Assembly (NCBI GenBank): GCA_946409405.1
Contig: CAMJWL010000010.1
Span: forward strand, 1 to 38,354
Direction: 5' to 3'
Source of the DNA: an uncultured Bacteroidales bacterium
GTDB taxonomy: Bacteria; Bacteroidota; Bacteroidia; Bacteroidales; UBA3824
Length of the DNA: 38,354 bases
The notes under the pieces were generated by a model that worked only from the letters and a program-made list of their open reading frames with translations, ran no database searches and had not been told where the DNA came from. A program made the translations under genes and the position numbers. Below, piece by piece: positions 26,675-34,716 of this stretch. The first letter of the stretch is position 1; each line of letters begins with the position of its first letter.

Positions 26675-27292
26675 ATGAAGCGTAGTTATTCGACAGAGGA
26701 GATTTTGGAACGGAAGTTCCCCGACCTTGGATGGGGCGAGAGATGGCGCGAGGTGTTTGGCGTACCGGCAGACAACGACACTTGGCTGATATGGGGCGCG
26801 AGCGGCAGCGGCAAAAGCAGTTTTGTGATGCAACTCGCCAAGGAACTTGCCAAGATAGACCGTGTGGTGTATGTGGGCTACGAGGAGGGCATCAGCAAGA
26901 GTTATCAAAAAAGGCTGCAAGACTTCAATATGAAGGAGCACCACGGCAGTTATACCACGGTGATAGAGAGTTACGACGAACTCACCGAGCGGCTCAAACG
27001 TCAGCGCAGCGGCAAGTTTGTGATAGTGGACTCCATACAGATGAGCGGATGGAACTACGCACAGGCGGAGGAGATGATAAGGCGTTTTCCTCGGAAGACA
27101 TTCATCTTCGTAAGCCAGGAGGAGAAAGGCGAGCCGCTTGGTTTTGACGCCAAAAGGCTTCTGTACCTTGCAAGCGTGAAGATAAAGGTGGCGGGCTACC
27201 GTGCATACAGCAAAGGCCGCTACTCCGAGAACCCGGCGGTGTCGTTCCCGGTATGGCAGCAAGGAATAATAGAGACGACAAATAATGTGTAG
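26675..27292 (+). CDS. Second phage ATPase, RecA/RadA-like P-loop protein
   Basis: WLIWGASGSGKSSFVMQLAKELAKIDRVVYVGYEEG...SGKFVIVDSIQMSGW...KTFIFVSQEEKG. Confidence 0.78.
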   Translation: MKRSYSTEEILERKFPDLGWGERWREVFGVPADNDTWLIWGASGSGKSSFVMQLAKELAKIDRVVYVGYEEGISKSYQKRLQDFNMKEHHGSYTTVIESYDELTERLKRQRSGKFVIVDSIQMSGWNYAQAEEMIRRFPRKTFIFVSQEEKGEPLGFDAKRLLYLASVKIKVAGYRAYSKGRYSENPAVSFPVWQQGIIETTNNV

Positions 27293-27362
27293 GAGAGAGA
27301 AAAGAGGAGAGAAATCAACAAATCGCGAAATCAATAAATCAATAAATAAAAAAGCGAACAAA

Positions 27363-28037
27363 ATGGAAATAATACCGATGAAACTGAAAACCTCCCACGC
27401 GGAGGAACTGATACGCCAGATAGACGAGACGATGGCGTATGTGGCAGAACACAAAGACCTGTACACACATGGAGACACAGCGGCGACAGCGATGGGCGAC
27501 GGTTTTGGCGCATTGGCGCGCAAGGCGATGCTGAAAGCCCTGCAAACAGAGAAAGACCGCCTACACTCCGCCATGGCGACGGCACAGGACGGGTACGTGC
27601 AATATGTGAGCGTGGCGCAGGAGATGACGGTAACGCCACTGAGCACCGTATATGCGACCATAACGCGGGCGTATGCCGAAAGGCAGCGCGAATGGCGCGA
27701 GAAGACAGACCATCTGAAAAAGCACTACCAGCAGATGTGGATAGCGAGGTACGGCAACCCGGCACGTAGTTACCTGAATACTATGGGACGTAATGTGGCG
27801 GAATACGCGGCACGGTACGACAACTACATGGTGCACACAGACGAGATAGACGAACTCGTGGACGAACTGCGCGGCTATCAGGCGCAGGCTCTCGAAGAGA
27901 ACCGGTACAGGATGAATCCTGTGGCAATCGAGCGACGAAAGCACAACGGCAGCGACGACGTGTATATAGGCACGGCACTGAAAGACGGGGAGTATGCAGA
28001 CTTCCTTGTACTGACTAAGATAGCCGGAGAATATTGA
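27363..28037 (+). CDS. Phage early hypothetical protein
   Basis: MEIIPMKLKTSHAEELIRQIDETMAYVAEHKDLYTHGD...; collinear with the early operon. Start placed at 27363 after the repeat leader. Confidence 0.65.
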   Translation: MEIIPMKLKTSHAEELIRQIDETMAYVAEHKDLYTHGDTAATAMGDGFGALARKAMLKALQTEKDRLHSAMATAQDGYVQYVSVAQEMTVTPLSTVYATITRAYAERQREWREKTDHLKKHYQQMWIARYGNPARSYLNTMGRNVAEYAARYDNYMVHTDEIDELVDELRGYQAQALEENRYRMNPVAIERRKHNGSDDVYIGTALKDGEYADFLVLTKIAGEY

Positions 28038-28078
28038 CAAGTGATTGAAGTAATTGAACCAATAAAAACAAGGCGACT

Positions 28079-28222
28079 ATGGCAAAATTCAGTGGAAACT
28101 ACAACAGCAAGACGGGTCTGTACACGCTCATCGTAGTAATTGGCAGCGCTGTGTACCGCTATGTAGGACCCAATTGGAACCAGTTGGTAGCATACGTGAA
28201 GGCGGTGCTTGGAATAGAGTAA
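28079..28222 (+). CDS. 47-aa small hydrophobic phage protein (not in supplied ORF track)
   Basis: ATG 28079, TAA 28220-28222: MAKFSGNYNSKTGLYTLIVVIGSAVYRYVGPNWNQLVAYVKAVLGIE. Confidence 0.6.
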   Translation: MAKFSGNYNSKTGLYTLIVVIGSAVYRYVGPNWNQLVAYVKAVLGIE

Positions 28223-28264
28223 TCAACAAATCAATAAATCAATAAATCAATAAATCAACAAATA
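28221..28264. repeat. (AATCAAYA)x5 octameric tandem repeat leader
   Basis: AATCAACA AATCAATA AATCAATA AATCAATA AATCAACA AATAG, directly before ATG 28270. Confidence 0.92.
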
Positions 28265-28269
28265 GAACG

Positions 28270-28998
28270 ATGGATACAAAGACAACAGTAACAATGACCG
28301 CCGAGGAAATGGCGGAATTTGAGGCATTCAAGGCCGCACAGGCGGCTGCCAAGGCAAAGGAGGAGCGCAAGCAGAACCTCGCCACCTACAACAAGATGAT
28401 AGACGAACAGGTGGAGACAACAATTCCCGAACTGGAGGACATCTCGGAGCAGTTGGCAACGGTGAAGGCCACCATCTTCGGCAACTTCAAGACGTTGCTC
28501 GACATGAAGAGCGACGTGATGAAGATGACCAAGGACGGACAGCGCAGCCACACCTTCACGTCGAGCGACGGCAAGAAGAAGATAGAACTCGGTTGCTACA
28601 ACATCGACAACTACAAGGACACAGTGCAGGACGGCATCGACATGATAAAGGCGTACATCAGCGGACTTGCAAAGGACGCGGAGACGCAGAACCTCGTGGA
28701 GATGGTGCTGAAACTTCTGAGCAAAGACCAGAAGGGCAACCTGAAAGCGAGCCGCGTATTGCAGTTGCGTGCGTTGGCAGAGAGGAGCGGAGATCCTCAA
28801 TTCCAGGAAGGCGTGGAGATTATCATGGACGCCTACGACCCGATACCAAGCAAGCAGTTTGTGAGGGCTTGGGTGAAGGGCGACCAAGGCGAATGGCTGA
28901 GCATTCCGCTGAGCATCACAGACGCGAAGTGTGCGGACGCGGGCGAGCCGCCCGCACTCCACGAACTCAAAGGCATAGAGGTAAAACTAAAACGATAA
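28270..28998 (+). CDS. DUF3164-family Mu-like phage protein
   Basis: MTAEEMAEFEAFKAAQAAAKAKEERKQNLATYNKMIDEQVETTIPELEDISEQLATVKATIFGNFKTLLDMKSDVM...HTFTSSDGKKKIELG. Confidence 0.75.
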   Translation: MDTKTTVTMTAEEMAEFEAFKAAQAAAKAKEERKQNLATYNKMIDEQVETTIPELEDISEQLATVKATIFGNFKTLLDMKSDVMKMTKDGQRSHTFTSSDGKKKIELGCYNIDNYKDTVQDGIDMIKAYISGLAKDAETQNLVEMVLKLLSKDQKGNLKASRVLQLRALAERSGDPQFQEGVEIIMDAYDPIPSKQFVRAWVKGDQGEWLSIPLSITDAKCADAGEPPALHELKGIEVKLKR

Positions 28999-29002
28999 TA
29001 CG

Positions 29003-29440
29003 ATGAAAAAAACAGAGGACGAGAAGGACATCGTGCGGAGGATGGTGGAGTATTACCGGCAATGGTATCTGGCACGGTTTGGCGTGGCGGTGCAGTACAG
29101 CAGCCAAAACGCCTACGTGATAGAGTACAACACAATGAAGGGCATATACAACATGCTTGTAGGCACGTGGCGCACAAAGAACCCGACGGCGGTGGCTACT
29201 GACGACGTGATACTCGGAATGTGGCAGCGGCTCTTGGAGTACCTTCAAATGAAAAACAACTACTTTTTCACAAGCCTGCTTAGCATACACCGCAACTACA
29301 ACATCATAGTGCCTCAGATGATGCGGCACAAGGAGAAGGAGCGGCTTGCAGAGGCAAAGAAAAAGGCGGGCAACATGCAGAAAAAACTTGACATCGTGAA
29401 GGACATGCTGAACGGCAGCCTGATAAACGACTATCATTAG
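29003..29440 (+). CDS. Phage early hypothetical protein
   Basis: 145 aa, 4 bp after the DUF3164 stop, good coding character. Confidence 0.65.
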   Translation: MKKTEDEKDIVRRMVEYYRQWYLARFGVAVQYSSQNAYVIEYNTMKGIYNMLVGTWRTKNPTAVATDDVILGMWQRLLEYLQMKNNYFFTSLLSIHRNYNIIVPQMMRHKEKERLAEAKKKAGNMQKKLDIVKDMLNGSLINDYH

Positions 29441-29462
29441 GCACTACTAAAAGCGTAAAAAT

Positions 29463-30185
29463 ATGGAAAACGAGGCAAAAAAGGTAGGCGAGCCGCCTGC
29501 ACTCCATGGCGTGAGTGCGGCGGTGGCAAGGAAAGTGGGGAGCGTGGCGGCATTGCGGATGGAAGCGGTAGAGTTTGTGAAGGCATACTCGCCGCTACCA
29601 GCAATGCGGCAATGCGCAGAGGTGAATACGCCGGTGAAGGCGGCGATGAACATGGAACTGCCGACCTTAGTGGCGATACGACAGGAGTACGGCGAGGCTT
29701 TTATTACGGGATACATCAAACTGTGGATTGTGGATCTGATAGAATACCTCGGCGGCAAAGAACTGACCGACGCCCAACTTGAAGAGACAAGCCTGCGCAT
29801 CTACCACAACAACTACTACCTGAACATCGCCGACCTCAACATCCTGCTAAACCGCGTGAAGGACGGCGACACCGTGCTGACCACGCCGATAAACGGGGCT
29901 AAACTTAACGCCCTGTTTGCGGCGTACCGGGACGAAAGAGCGGAGGCAGTGGTGGCAAGCCACGAGAACGAACACGAGGTGCTCAAAAAGCACGGCTACA
30001 TTCCGCACGTTGACCACATCACCGAGGCGGTGCACGAGGCGATGATAGAGAACCAGATGGCGGCGGCAGAACGACAAGCAAAGGCTGAGGCGGCGGAGAT
30101 AGACCGCCTATACCGCAAAGCGTTGAGATACCAAAAACTGTGGGATAAATACCCGCAATTGAAACCGAAAATGACAAAAGAATAA
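29463..30185 (+). CDS. Phage early hypothetical protein
   Basis: 240 aa collinear ORF: MENEAKKVGEPPALHGVSAAVARKVGSVAALRMEAVEFVKAYSPLP. Confidence 0.65.
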   Translation: MENEAKKVGEPPALHGVSAAVARKVGSVAALRMEAVEFVKAYSPLPAMRQCAEVNTPVKAAMNMELPTLVAIRQEYGEAFITGYIKLWIVDLIEYLGGKELTDAQLEETSLRIYHNNYYLNIADLNILLNRVKDGDTVLTTPINGAKLNALFAAYRDERAEAVVASHENEHEVLKKHGYIPHVDHITEAVHEAMIENQMAAAERQAKAEAAEIDRLYRKALRYQKLWDKYPQLKPKMTKE

Positions 30186-30231
30186 CCACAGGAAGCCCGG
30201 AAAGCAAACCTGTAATACTAACAGAGCCAAA

Positions 30232-30453
30232 ATGTATAAAAGTACGCTAAAACGAAAGGAATATGTGGAGATGCTGCTAAGCGAGCATTACGAACCCGGA
30301 CGGCAGGACAGGTGCAAGCGATGGGTGTATGTGCATTATGTATATCCGGCGACACACATATCGGAGCGTACTTTTTACAGGTATCTCGGAGAATACGAGA
30401 AACGGCTGCTGTCAGAGCCGGAGGCTGATGCAGTGCAGCTGAGCCTTTGGTAA
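30232..30453 (+). CDS. Small phage protein with possible HTH (ISERTFYRYLGEYEK)
   Basis: 73 aa, last gene before the bidirectional terminator. Confidence 0.6.
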   Translation: MYKSTLKRKEYVEMLLSEHYEPGRQDRCKRWVYVHYVYPATHISERTFYRYLGEYEKRLLSEPEADAVQLSLW

Positions 30454-30454
30454 T

Positions 30455-30501
30455 AAAAAAGACACCGCAGGGTCGAAGATGACGCTGCGGTGTCTTTTTT
30501 T
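30455..30501. terminator. Bidirectional terminator between early (+) and late (-) genes
   Basis: AAAAAAGACACCGCAG ... CTGCGGTGTCTTTTTT, with T tracts on both strands. Confidence 0.9.
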
Positions 30502-30540
30502 AATAGAGTGTGTAGTGTGTTGGTTGGTCAGATTGGCGCG

Positions 30541-31566
30541 TTAGTCGATTACGTTCTGCACCTTGAGGGGCTGCCAAGAGGCGGGAGAACCGATGGTGGT
30601 AGAGGTGTCTGTTGTTCCCATCGTGTAATATTGTATTGTGCAAAACTTGAAATTGTTGAGGATTGCATAGCCGCCATCAGTTGTTGTGTAGAATGAATGT
30701 CCATTGCAATCCACGAATTTGTTTTGGAATGTTGGGTTTTTGTCGAAAGTCTTAATGTTGGCAGAACGACGAGAGTCGGTAGAACCGACCAATGCAACGA
30801 CATAGGAGGAGCCTGTATCTTGGACGGAAGCAACCTCGACAGGGCTGTCAAGACCATCGCCAGTAACAAATAGGTCGCCTGGTTTTGGTGTCGCAGCGTT
30901 GCACAACAACAATGCATAACCATTACCTTGCAATACGAATTTGTCGCAACTTTCCGATTTGTAATATCTGCCAACAAATTCTACCATCTCGTCTTCGCTG
31001 TAAGGGTTCTTAACATCGACATAGGCAGTACCTGCTGGAATTACAACCGCATCTCCTCCCACCTTCTCGTAGATGAATCCGTGTTTGTACTTGTCGTTGG
31101 TTTCGCCAATGTACTGCACAATCTTGCCGTCGGGTGCGGTGGTGTAGGCGTCGAGATCAGGAACCTGCATGAGGTACTGGCCTTCGACTGCGGAGAGAAT
31201 CTCCTGACGGTACTGCTGGAGAAGAGAGAGGAGGTTCTCAGTGTCGGTAATGCCTTGGAGGAAGGCCTCCAACTCCTTCCAACGGTTGATGGTCTCGTTG
31301 GAAGCGTCCACCGTGCCGAGGAAGTTGTTGACCTCGTTGATGAAATCCTGCAAGCCCTCTACATCGGCAATCTGATGGGTGTGGGTGCGCTCGGAAAGTT
31401 CGTTGATGAGCTGGATGATGGTCTTGTCTCCCGACTTGACCTGCTCTGCCGGCACAATGTCGTCCTTGTGGACGTAGGAGTCGAAGACGTTCTCGAAGTC
31501 TTGCTGCGTCGGGTACATGCCAGTCTTGTAACGCGCCTTGTTCTCTTGTCTTGAAATTTTACTCAT
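30541..31566 (-). CDS. Phage tail-fibre-like protein
   Basis: MSKISRQENKARYKTGMYPTQQDFENVFDSYVHKDDIV...LINELSERTHTHQIADVEGLQDFINEVNNFLG resembles the N-terminal region of Bacteroidota phage fibre/appendage proteins. Confidence 0.55.
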   Translation of the reverse strand: MSKISRQENKARYKTGMYPTQQDFENVFDSYVHKDDIVPAEQVKSGDKTIIQLINELSERTHTHQIADVEGLQDFINEVNNFLGTVDASNETINRWKELEAFLQGITDTENLLSLLQQYRQEILSAVEGQYLMQVPDLDAYTTAPDGKIVQYIGETNDKYKHGFIYEKVGGDAVVIPAGTAYVDVKNPYSEDEMVEFVGRYYKSESCDKFVLQGNGYALLLCNAATPKPGDLFVTGDGLDSPVEVASVQDTGSSYVVALVGSTDSRRSANIKTFDKNPTFQNKFVDCNGHSFYTTTDGGYAILNNFKFCTIQYYTMGTTDTSTTIGSPASWQPLKVQNVID

Positions 31567-31648
31567 GATGTAAGTTGTTTTTAATTGTTAGTAATAATTG
31601 TTATTTATAATTGCATTGCAACGGGGTTACAATGCGGTTAGTAGTCCG

Positions 31649-31933
31649 TTATAGTTCCCACGGGTATTGGATAGAAAACCTCTCCAAATACTCGTACCTT
31701 GTTTTGAACCCGTTGAAGTCCTGTCTGAGGTCGAAGTACTTCTTTTCGAGTTTCCTGTATTCGTCGTTGACGATTACAGGCGAAGTGTTTGCCCTTTTGT
31801 GGTATTCTTTATCTACCTTTTCATAGGCCTTTTTCCGTTTTTCGTATTCGGGTTTCAGGTATTGAAGGAAGTACCTCACATCTCCCTTTTCCAATACCAA
31901 AACCTCTCTGTTGTCCCAGTTCTGCTTTATCAT
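31649..31933 (-). CDS. Phage hypothetical protein (charged, coiled-coil)
   Basis: 94 aa; overlaps the upstream gene by 4 bp (ATGA-type coupling). Confidence 0.55.
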   Translation of the reverse strand: MIKQNWDNREVLVLEKGDVRYFLQYLKPEYEKRKKAYEKVDKEYHKRANTSPVIVNDEYRKLEKKYFDLRQDFNGFKTRYEYLERFSIQYPWEL

Positions 31934-32187
31934 TTTTTTGTGTTTTGTTTGAGTGTCTTGTATGTGTATGTAGTGTCATATTGCACTTCGATTATCTCCG
32001 CATCGTCTTTCATGTGCCATTTAATATAAGACTTTGCCTCTCTTGGACTGCAAAACGGAGTACAAGCCGTCAGGACCTCCTGCGGATAACCTTTACTGCC
32101 TTTGCCGTGATAGCCGACCATACTAACACCACGGCGATCACCGTACACAACATATCCGATTATTGTATGTTTTATAGTTCCTTCCAT
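31930..32187 (-). CDS. Phage hypothetical protein
   Basis: 85 aa: MEGTIKHTIIGYVVYGDRRGVSMVGYHGKGSKGYPQEVLTACTPFCSPREAKSYIKWHM. Confidence 0.55.
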   Translation of the reverse strand: MEGTIKHTIIGYVVYGDRRGVSMVGYHGKGSKGYPQEVLTACTPFCSPREAKSYIKWHMKDDAEIIEVQYDTTYTYKTLKQNTKK

Positions 32188-32269
32188 TTTTTTTCAATTT
32201 TTATTTGTTGGTTCAAAAATTGTTTGTATATTCACCGCCGATAAAATAATTTCAAAATCAACGATAAAT

Positions 32270-32479
32270 ATGGATAAAGACACAATGTTAGCCGAGTCGT
32301 TTGCAAGAACGATAGCACTCGAAGCGCAAGTAGCAGCCCTTAAAGCCGTAGTTTTGACGACGGATGCCTCAAAAAAGGCATACAAAGAGCGTTACAAGGA
32401 AGAGATTAAGCGTTTGCAGAATCAGTTTCCGCACCTTCTTTCAGTTTTAGAACAAGCGATTCTTGAACTTTCTGATTAA
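32270..32479 (+). CDS. Small coiled-coil protein on the opposite strand (moron-like candidate)
   Basis: MDKDTMLAESFARTIALEAQVAALKAVVLTTDASKKAYKERYKEEIKRLQNQFPHLLSVLEQAILELSD. Weak TTTG-N19-TATATTCA promoter at 32204-32234. Confidence 0.5.
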   Translation: MDKDTMLAESFARTIALEAQVAALKAVVLTTDASKKAYKERYKEEIKRLQNQFPHLLSVLEQAILELSD

Positions 32480-32753
32480 ACCTTGCGTTAGTTGGTTGCA
32501 GTAGTCGCTCCAAACACGAAAGCACCGTTTCTTCAATTTTGGTGCGGTGGCTGTCTCTGCCATATAGCCAGTTGCGAAACCTTGACACAGGGTCGTCGCC
32601 GGCTTTGTACATCTGGACATCAATTCTGTCGGTGTACATGATTTTGCCGTTGATTGTTACGGTGCGCTCCACATAATCCACGCCCGATATTTTGCCGTCT
32701 GCGCGGGCCGGTTTATTGTGGTACTTGGTGATTATTTCAATTTTTTCGTCCAT
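32406..32753 (-). CDS. Phage hypothetical protein
   Basis: 115 aa: MDEKIEIITKYHNKPARADGKISGVDYVERTVTINGKIMYTDRIDVQMYKAGDDPVSRFRNWLYG. Confidence 0.55.
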   Translation of the reverse strand: MDEKIEIITKYHNKPARADGKISGVDYVERTVTINGKIMYTDRIDVQMYKAGDDPVSRFRNWLYGRDSHRTKIEETVLSCLERLLQPTNARFNQKVQESLVLKLKEGAETDSANA

Positions 32754-32765
32754 TTTTTTCGTTTT

Positions 32766-33053
32766 TTATTTGGTTATACATTCTTTTACCTGTTTTACAA
32801 AATGGTCGGCAAGTGCGCATTTGTCGGGGGTGCAAGTAACTTTTGTCATCATAAGATGGTGAGGACAGTCGATTGGACAGTCTGCCCACGTCGTCCAGTT
32901 GGAGTATTCGCACCTCTCTTTAAGTTCTTTTAGTCCACAAATAGCGGTTTTCCCGTCGTAAGACTGACGCACGTGTCGGCAATACGACACAAACATCGTC
33001 TGCAACGCTGTTTTTTGAGCCTTTGTGAATTTTATTTGCGTTTTTTTTTCCAT
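32766..33053 (-). CDS. Cysteine-rich small phage protein
   Basis: 95 aa: MEKKTQIKFTKAQKTALQTMFVSYCRHVRQSYDGKTAICGLKELKERCEYSNWTTWADCPIDCPHHLMMTKVTCTPDKCALADHFVKQVKECITK. Confidence 0.6.
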   Translation of the reverse strand: MEKKTQIKFTKAQKTALQTMFVSYCRHVRQSYDGKTAICGLKELKERCEYSNWTTWADCPIDCPHHLMMTKVTCTPDKCALADHFVKQVKECITK

Positions 33054-33057
33054 TTTG

Positions 33058-33088
33058 TTTGTTAATTAAAATATTGTTTGTACTTTTG
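33058..33088 (+). promoter_or_regulatory. Bacteroidota-type promoter of the ncRNA candidate
   Basis: TTTG (33058-33061)-N19-TACTTTTG (33081-33088). Same spacing as the nitroreductase promoter. Confidence 0.7.
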
Positions 33089-33092
33089 CAGT

Positions 33093-33186
33093 GCGATACC
33101 GCTACTTGGGGCGACCCTCTTAGTTTAAAGTAGGCTATCTCACGTAGAAGTCCACTTATGCGCAGCCGCCTTCGGGCGGTTTTTTT
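33093..33186 (+). ncRNA. Candidate structured phage small RNA of unknown class
   Basis: Promoter immediately upstream. Closing stem TGCGATA (33092-33098) pairs with TAT-g-CGCA (33157-33164). Internal CTACTT/AAGTAG helix (33102-33107/33128-33133) with stacked GGG-GCGA-CCC GNRA hairpin. Terminator CCGCC-UUCG-GGCGG plus T7. No plausible ORF. Confidence 0.62.
33166..33186 (+). terminator. Rho-independent terminator of the ncRNA
   Basis: CCGCC TTCG GGCGG followed by TTTTTTT. Confidence 0.85.
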
Positions 33187-34687
33187 ATTTTACATCAAAT
33201 TTATATATCCTCATAACACCACTGACAACACAATAAACATGCTTAATGTAATTATGGATTCTCCGTTTGTAAAGTTCTCCCTTATTTAAGTAATGTGTAA
33301 TTCCATCTTTTACCTTCAATCTTGAAAACATTGCTGGATCGTGAAAATATAACATCACACTATCTGCGGGGTCGTTAGGATTTTCGTCGTTCCATTTTTT
33401 TAGTTGTTCGTTTTTTTGGAGTAATGGCCAATAATAATAACCTTTGTTTTTTGTTATTGACCTTATCTCCATTCTAACACCATTAAGCAAGATGTCAAGC
33501 GCCGTATAAAAAGTCAGAGTTTCACCTGGTCGACAAGGTTTTGGCAATCCTTCGGGAAGCCCTATTACGCTATTGCCCATCTTAAACAATTGCTCTACGC
33601 AAAATTTTTCTAATTCCAAAGATTTAAATCCCGAACCGTTAGCCGTTAGATGAGTTAAATATGGTCGTGGGTCGCCGTTTTTGTGGTCTTTATGCCACGC
33701 CTTGACAGCACCTGTATTCGTGTCAAAATCCACATCCACATAATCAGGGTCGTTCTTGTATTGCTCGTACTCTTGCCGACGTTGTTGTACAAATGCAGCC
33801 TTTTTTTCATTTTTATTGCATATCTCATCCACCTTCACACAATCTCCGCAATGCTTTTCCCCTCCTACCAATGCCGCGAACAACTTCCCCACCCCCTTGT
33901 TGAACGGACACACGCCGCAGTTCTCAGGGAAGTACGGATGTGAGGTGGAGAAGATTTCGCCGGTAGTGCCGGGATTGGTATCAAGACCTTTTTGTGGTCC
34001 GGTGTTTTTGTAGAAGTGCTCCACTGGTATTGCGGTGCGTTGCTTGTCGGTATTTCGGAGGCTGCACTTGCAGTTCCAGCGGTCGCCGGGGCGGTGCTGG
34101 TTCCAGAACTCGTGGTCAACTGGGAGTACCGTCCCCCAGTATGGCTTGTGGTCTTCGCCGGGATTAGGCGATGTTGACGGCTTCCATTCGAGGTTGGGCA
34201 GCACGTCCTTCTCGTCCTCAAACCGTTGCCAGTCGGCGGCGAGGTGTGCGCGGCGGACGGCGGTGTCGTACTCGGTCTGCAACCATTGGCGGTTCTGGTG
34301 TGTGATGTATGGCTTCACGTCCTTCACAAACTGACCAAAAGGCTTCAATTTGCCTTTGGAGTCCACAAGGTACGAAGCGATTTTGCTCTGCATATTGTGT
34401 ACCCGGAATGCCGAAAATACGTCGGTGCTGTGTGTAAGTGCGTGGATAAAGGCGTCGGATGTCTTGCCGGAGCGTTGTCCTGCAACGCCCTTATTAACCG
34501 CGCCACTGAGTATTTCTTTCGTCTTTTCAAAGAGCGTCGGCTCTATGTCTGGCGAGCCGTTGCCGTATTTCTTTTGGTATATGTTCACCAATGCCTTGGC
34601 TATGGTGTCGGCATCGAATGAGATGGAATGGTTCGGGGCGTCAAGGCGGGCTGGCAGCCCACGCTCCAAGCCATAGAGAGCGTCCAA
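33185..34687 (-). CDS. Mu F-like head morphogenesis protein with toxin-like C-terminal extension
   Basis: PF04233-like signature PNPGEDHKPYWGTVLPVDHEFWNQHRPGDRWNCKCSLRN. The C-terminal roughly 180 aa (DPDYVDVDFDTNTGAVKAWHKDH...LDILLNGVRMEIRSI...DSVMLYFHD) is extra. Confidence 0.8.
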   Translation of the reverse strand: MDALYGLERGLPARLDAPNHSISFDADTIAKALVNIYQKKYGNGSPDIEPTLFEKTKEILSGAVNKGVAGQRSGKTSDAFIHALTHSTDVFSAFRVHNMQSKIASYLVDSKGKLKPFGQFVKDVKPYITHQNRQWLQTEYDTAVRRAHLAADWQRFEDEKDVLPNLEWKPSTSPNPGEDHKPYWGTVLPVDHEFWNQHRPGDRWNCKCSLRNTDKQRTAIPVEHFYKNTGPQKGLDTNPGTTGEIFSTSHPYFPENCGVCPFNKGVGKLFAALVGGEKHCGDCVKVDEICNKNEKKAAFVQQRRQEYEQYKNDPDYVDVDFDTNTGAVKAWHKDHKNGDPRPYLTHLTANGSGFKSLELEKFCVEQLFKMGNSVIGLPEGLPKPCRPGETLTFYTALDILLNGVRMEIRSITKNKGYYYWPLLQKNEQLKKWNDENPNDPADSVMLYFHDPAMFSRLKVKDGITHYLNKGELYKRRIHNYIKHVYCVVSGVMRIYKFDVK

Positions 34688-34716
34688 GGTTTCGGCTACC
34701 CCGTCAGAGGCGGGGG

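Noticed and set aside
33093-33186. tRNA, hammerhead or known riboswitch
   Set aside because: No T-arm GGTTCRA, no CUGAUGA/GAAA core and no aptamer consensus recognised; kept as an unclassified ncRNA.
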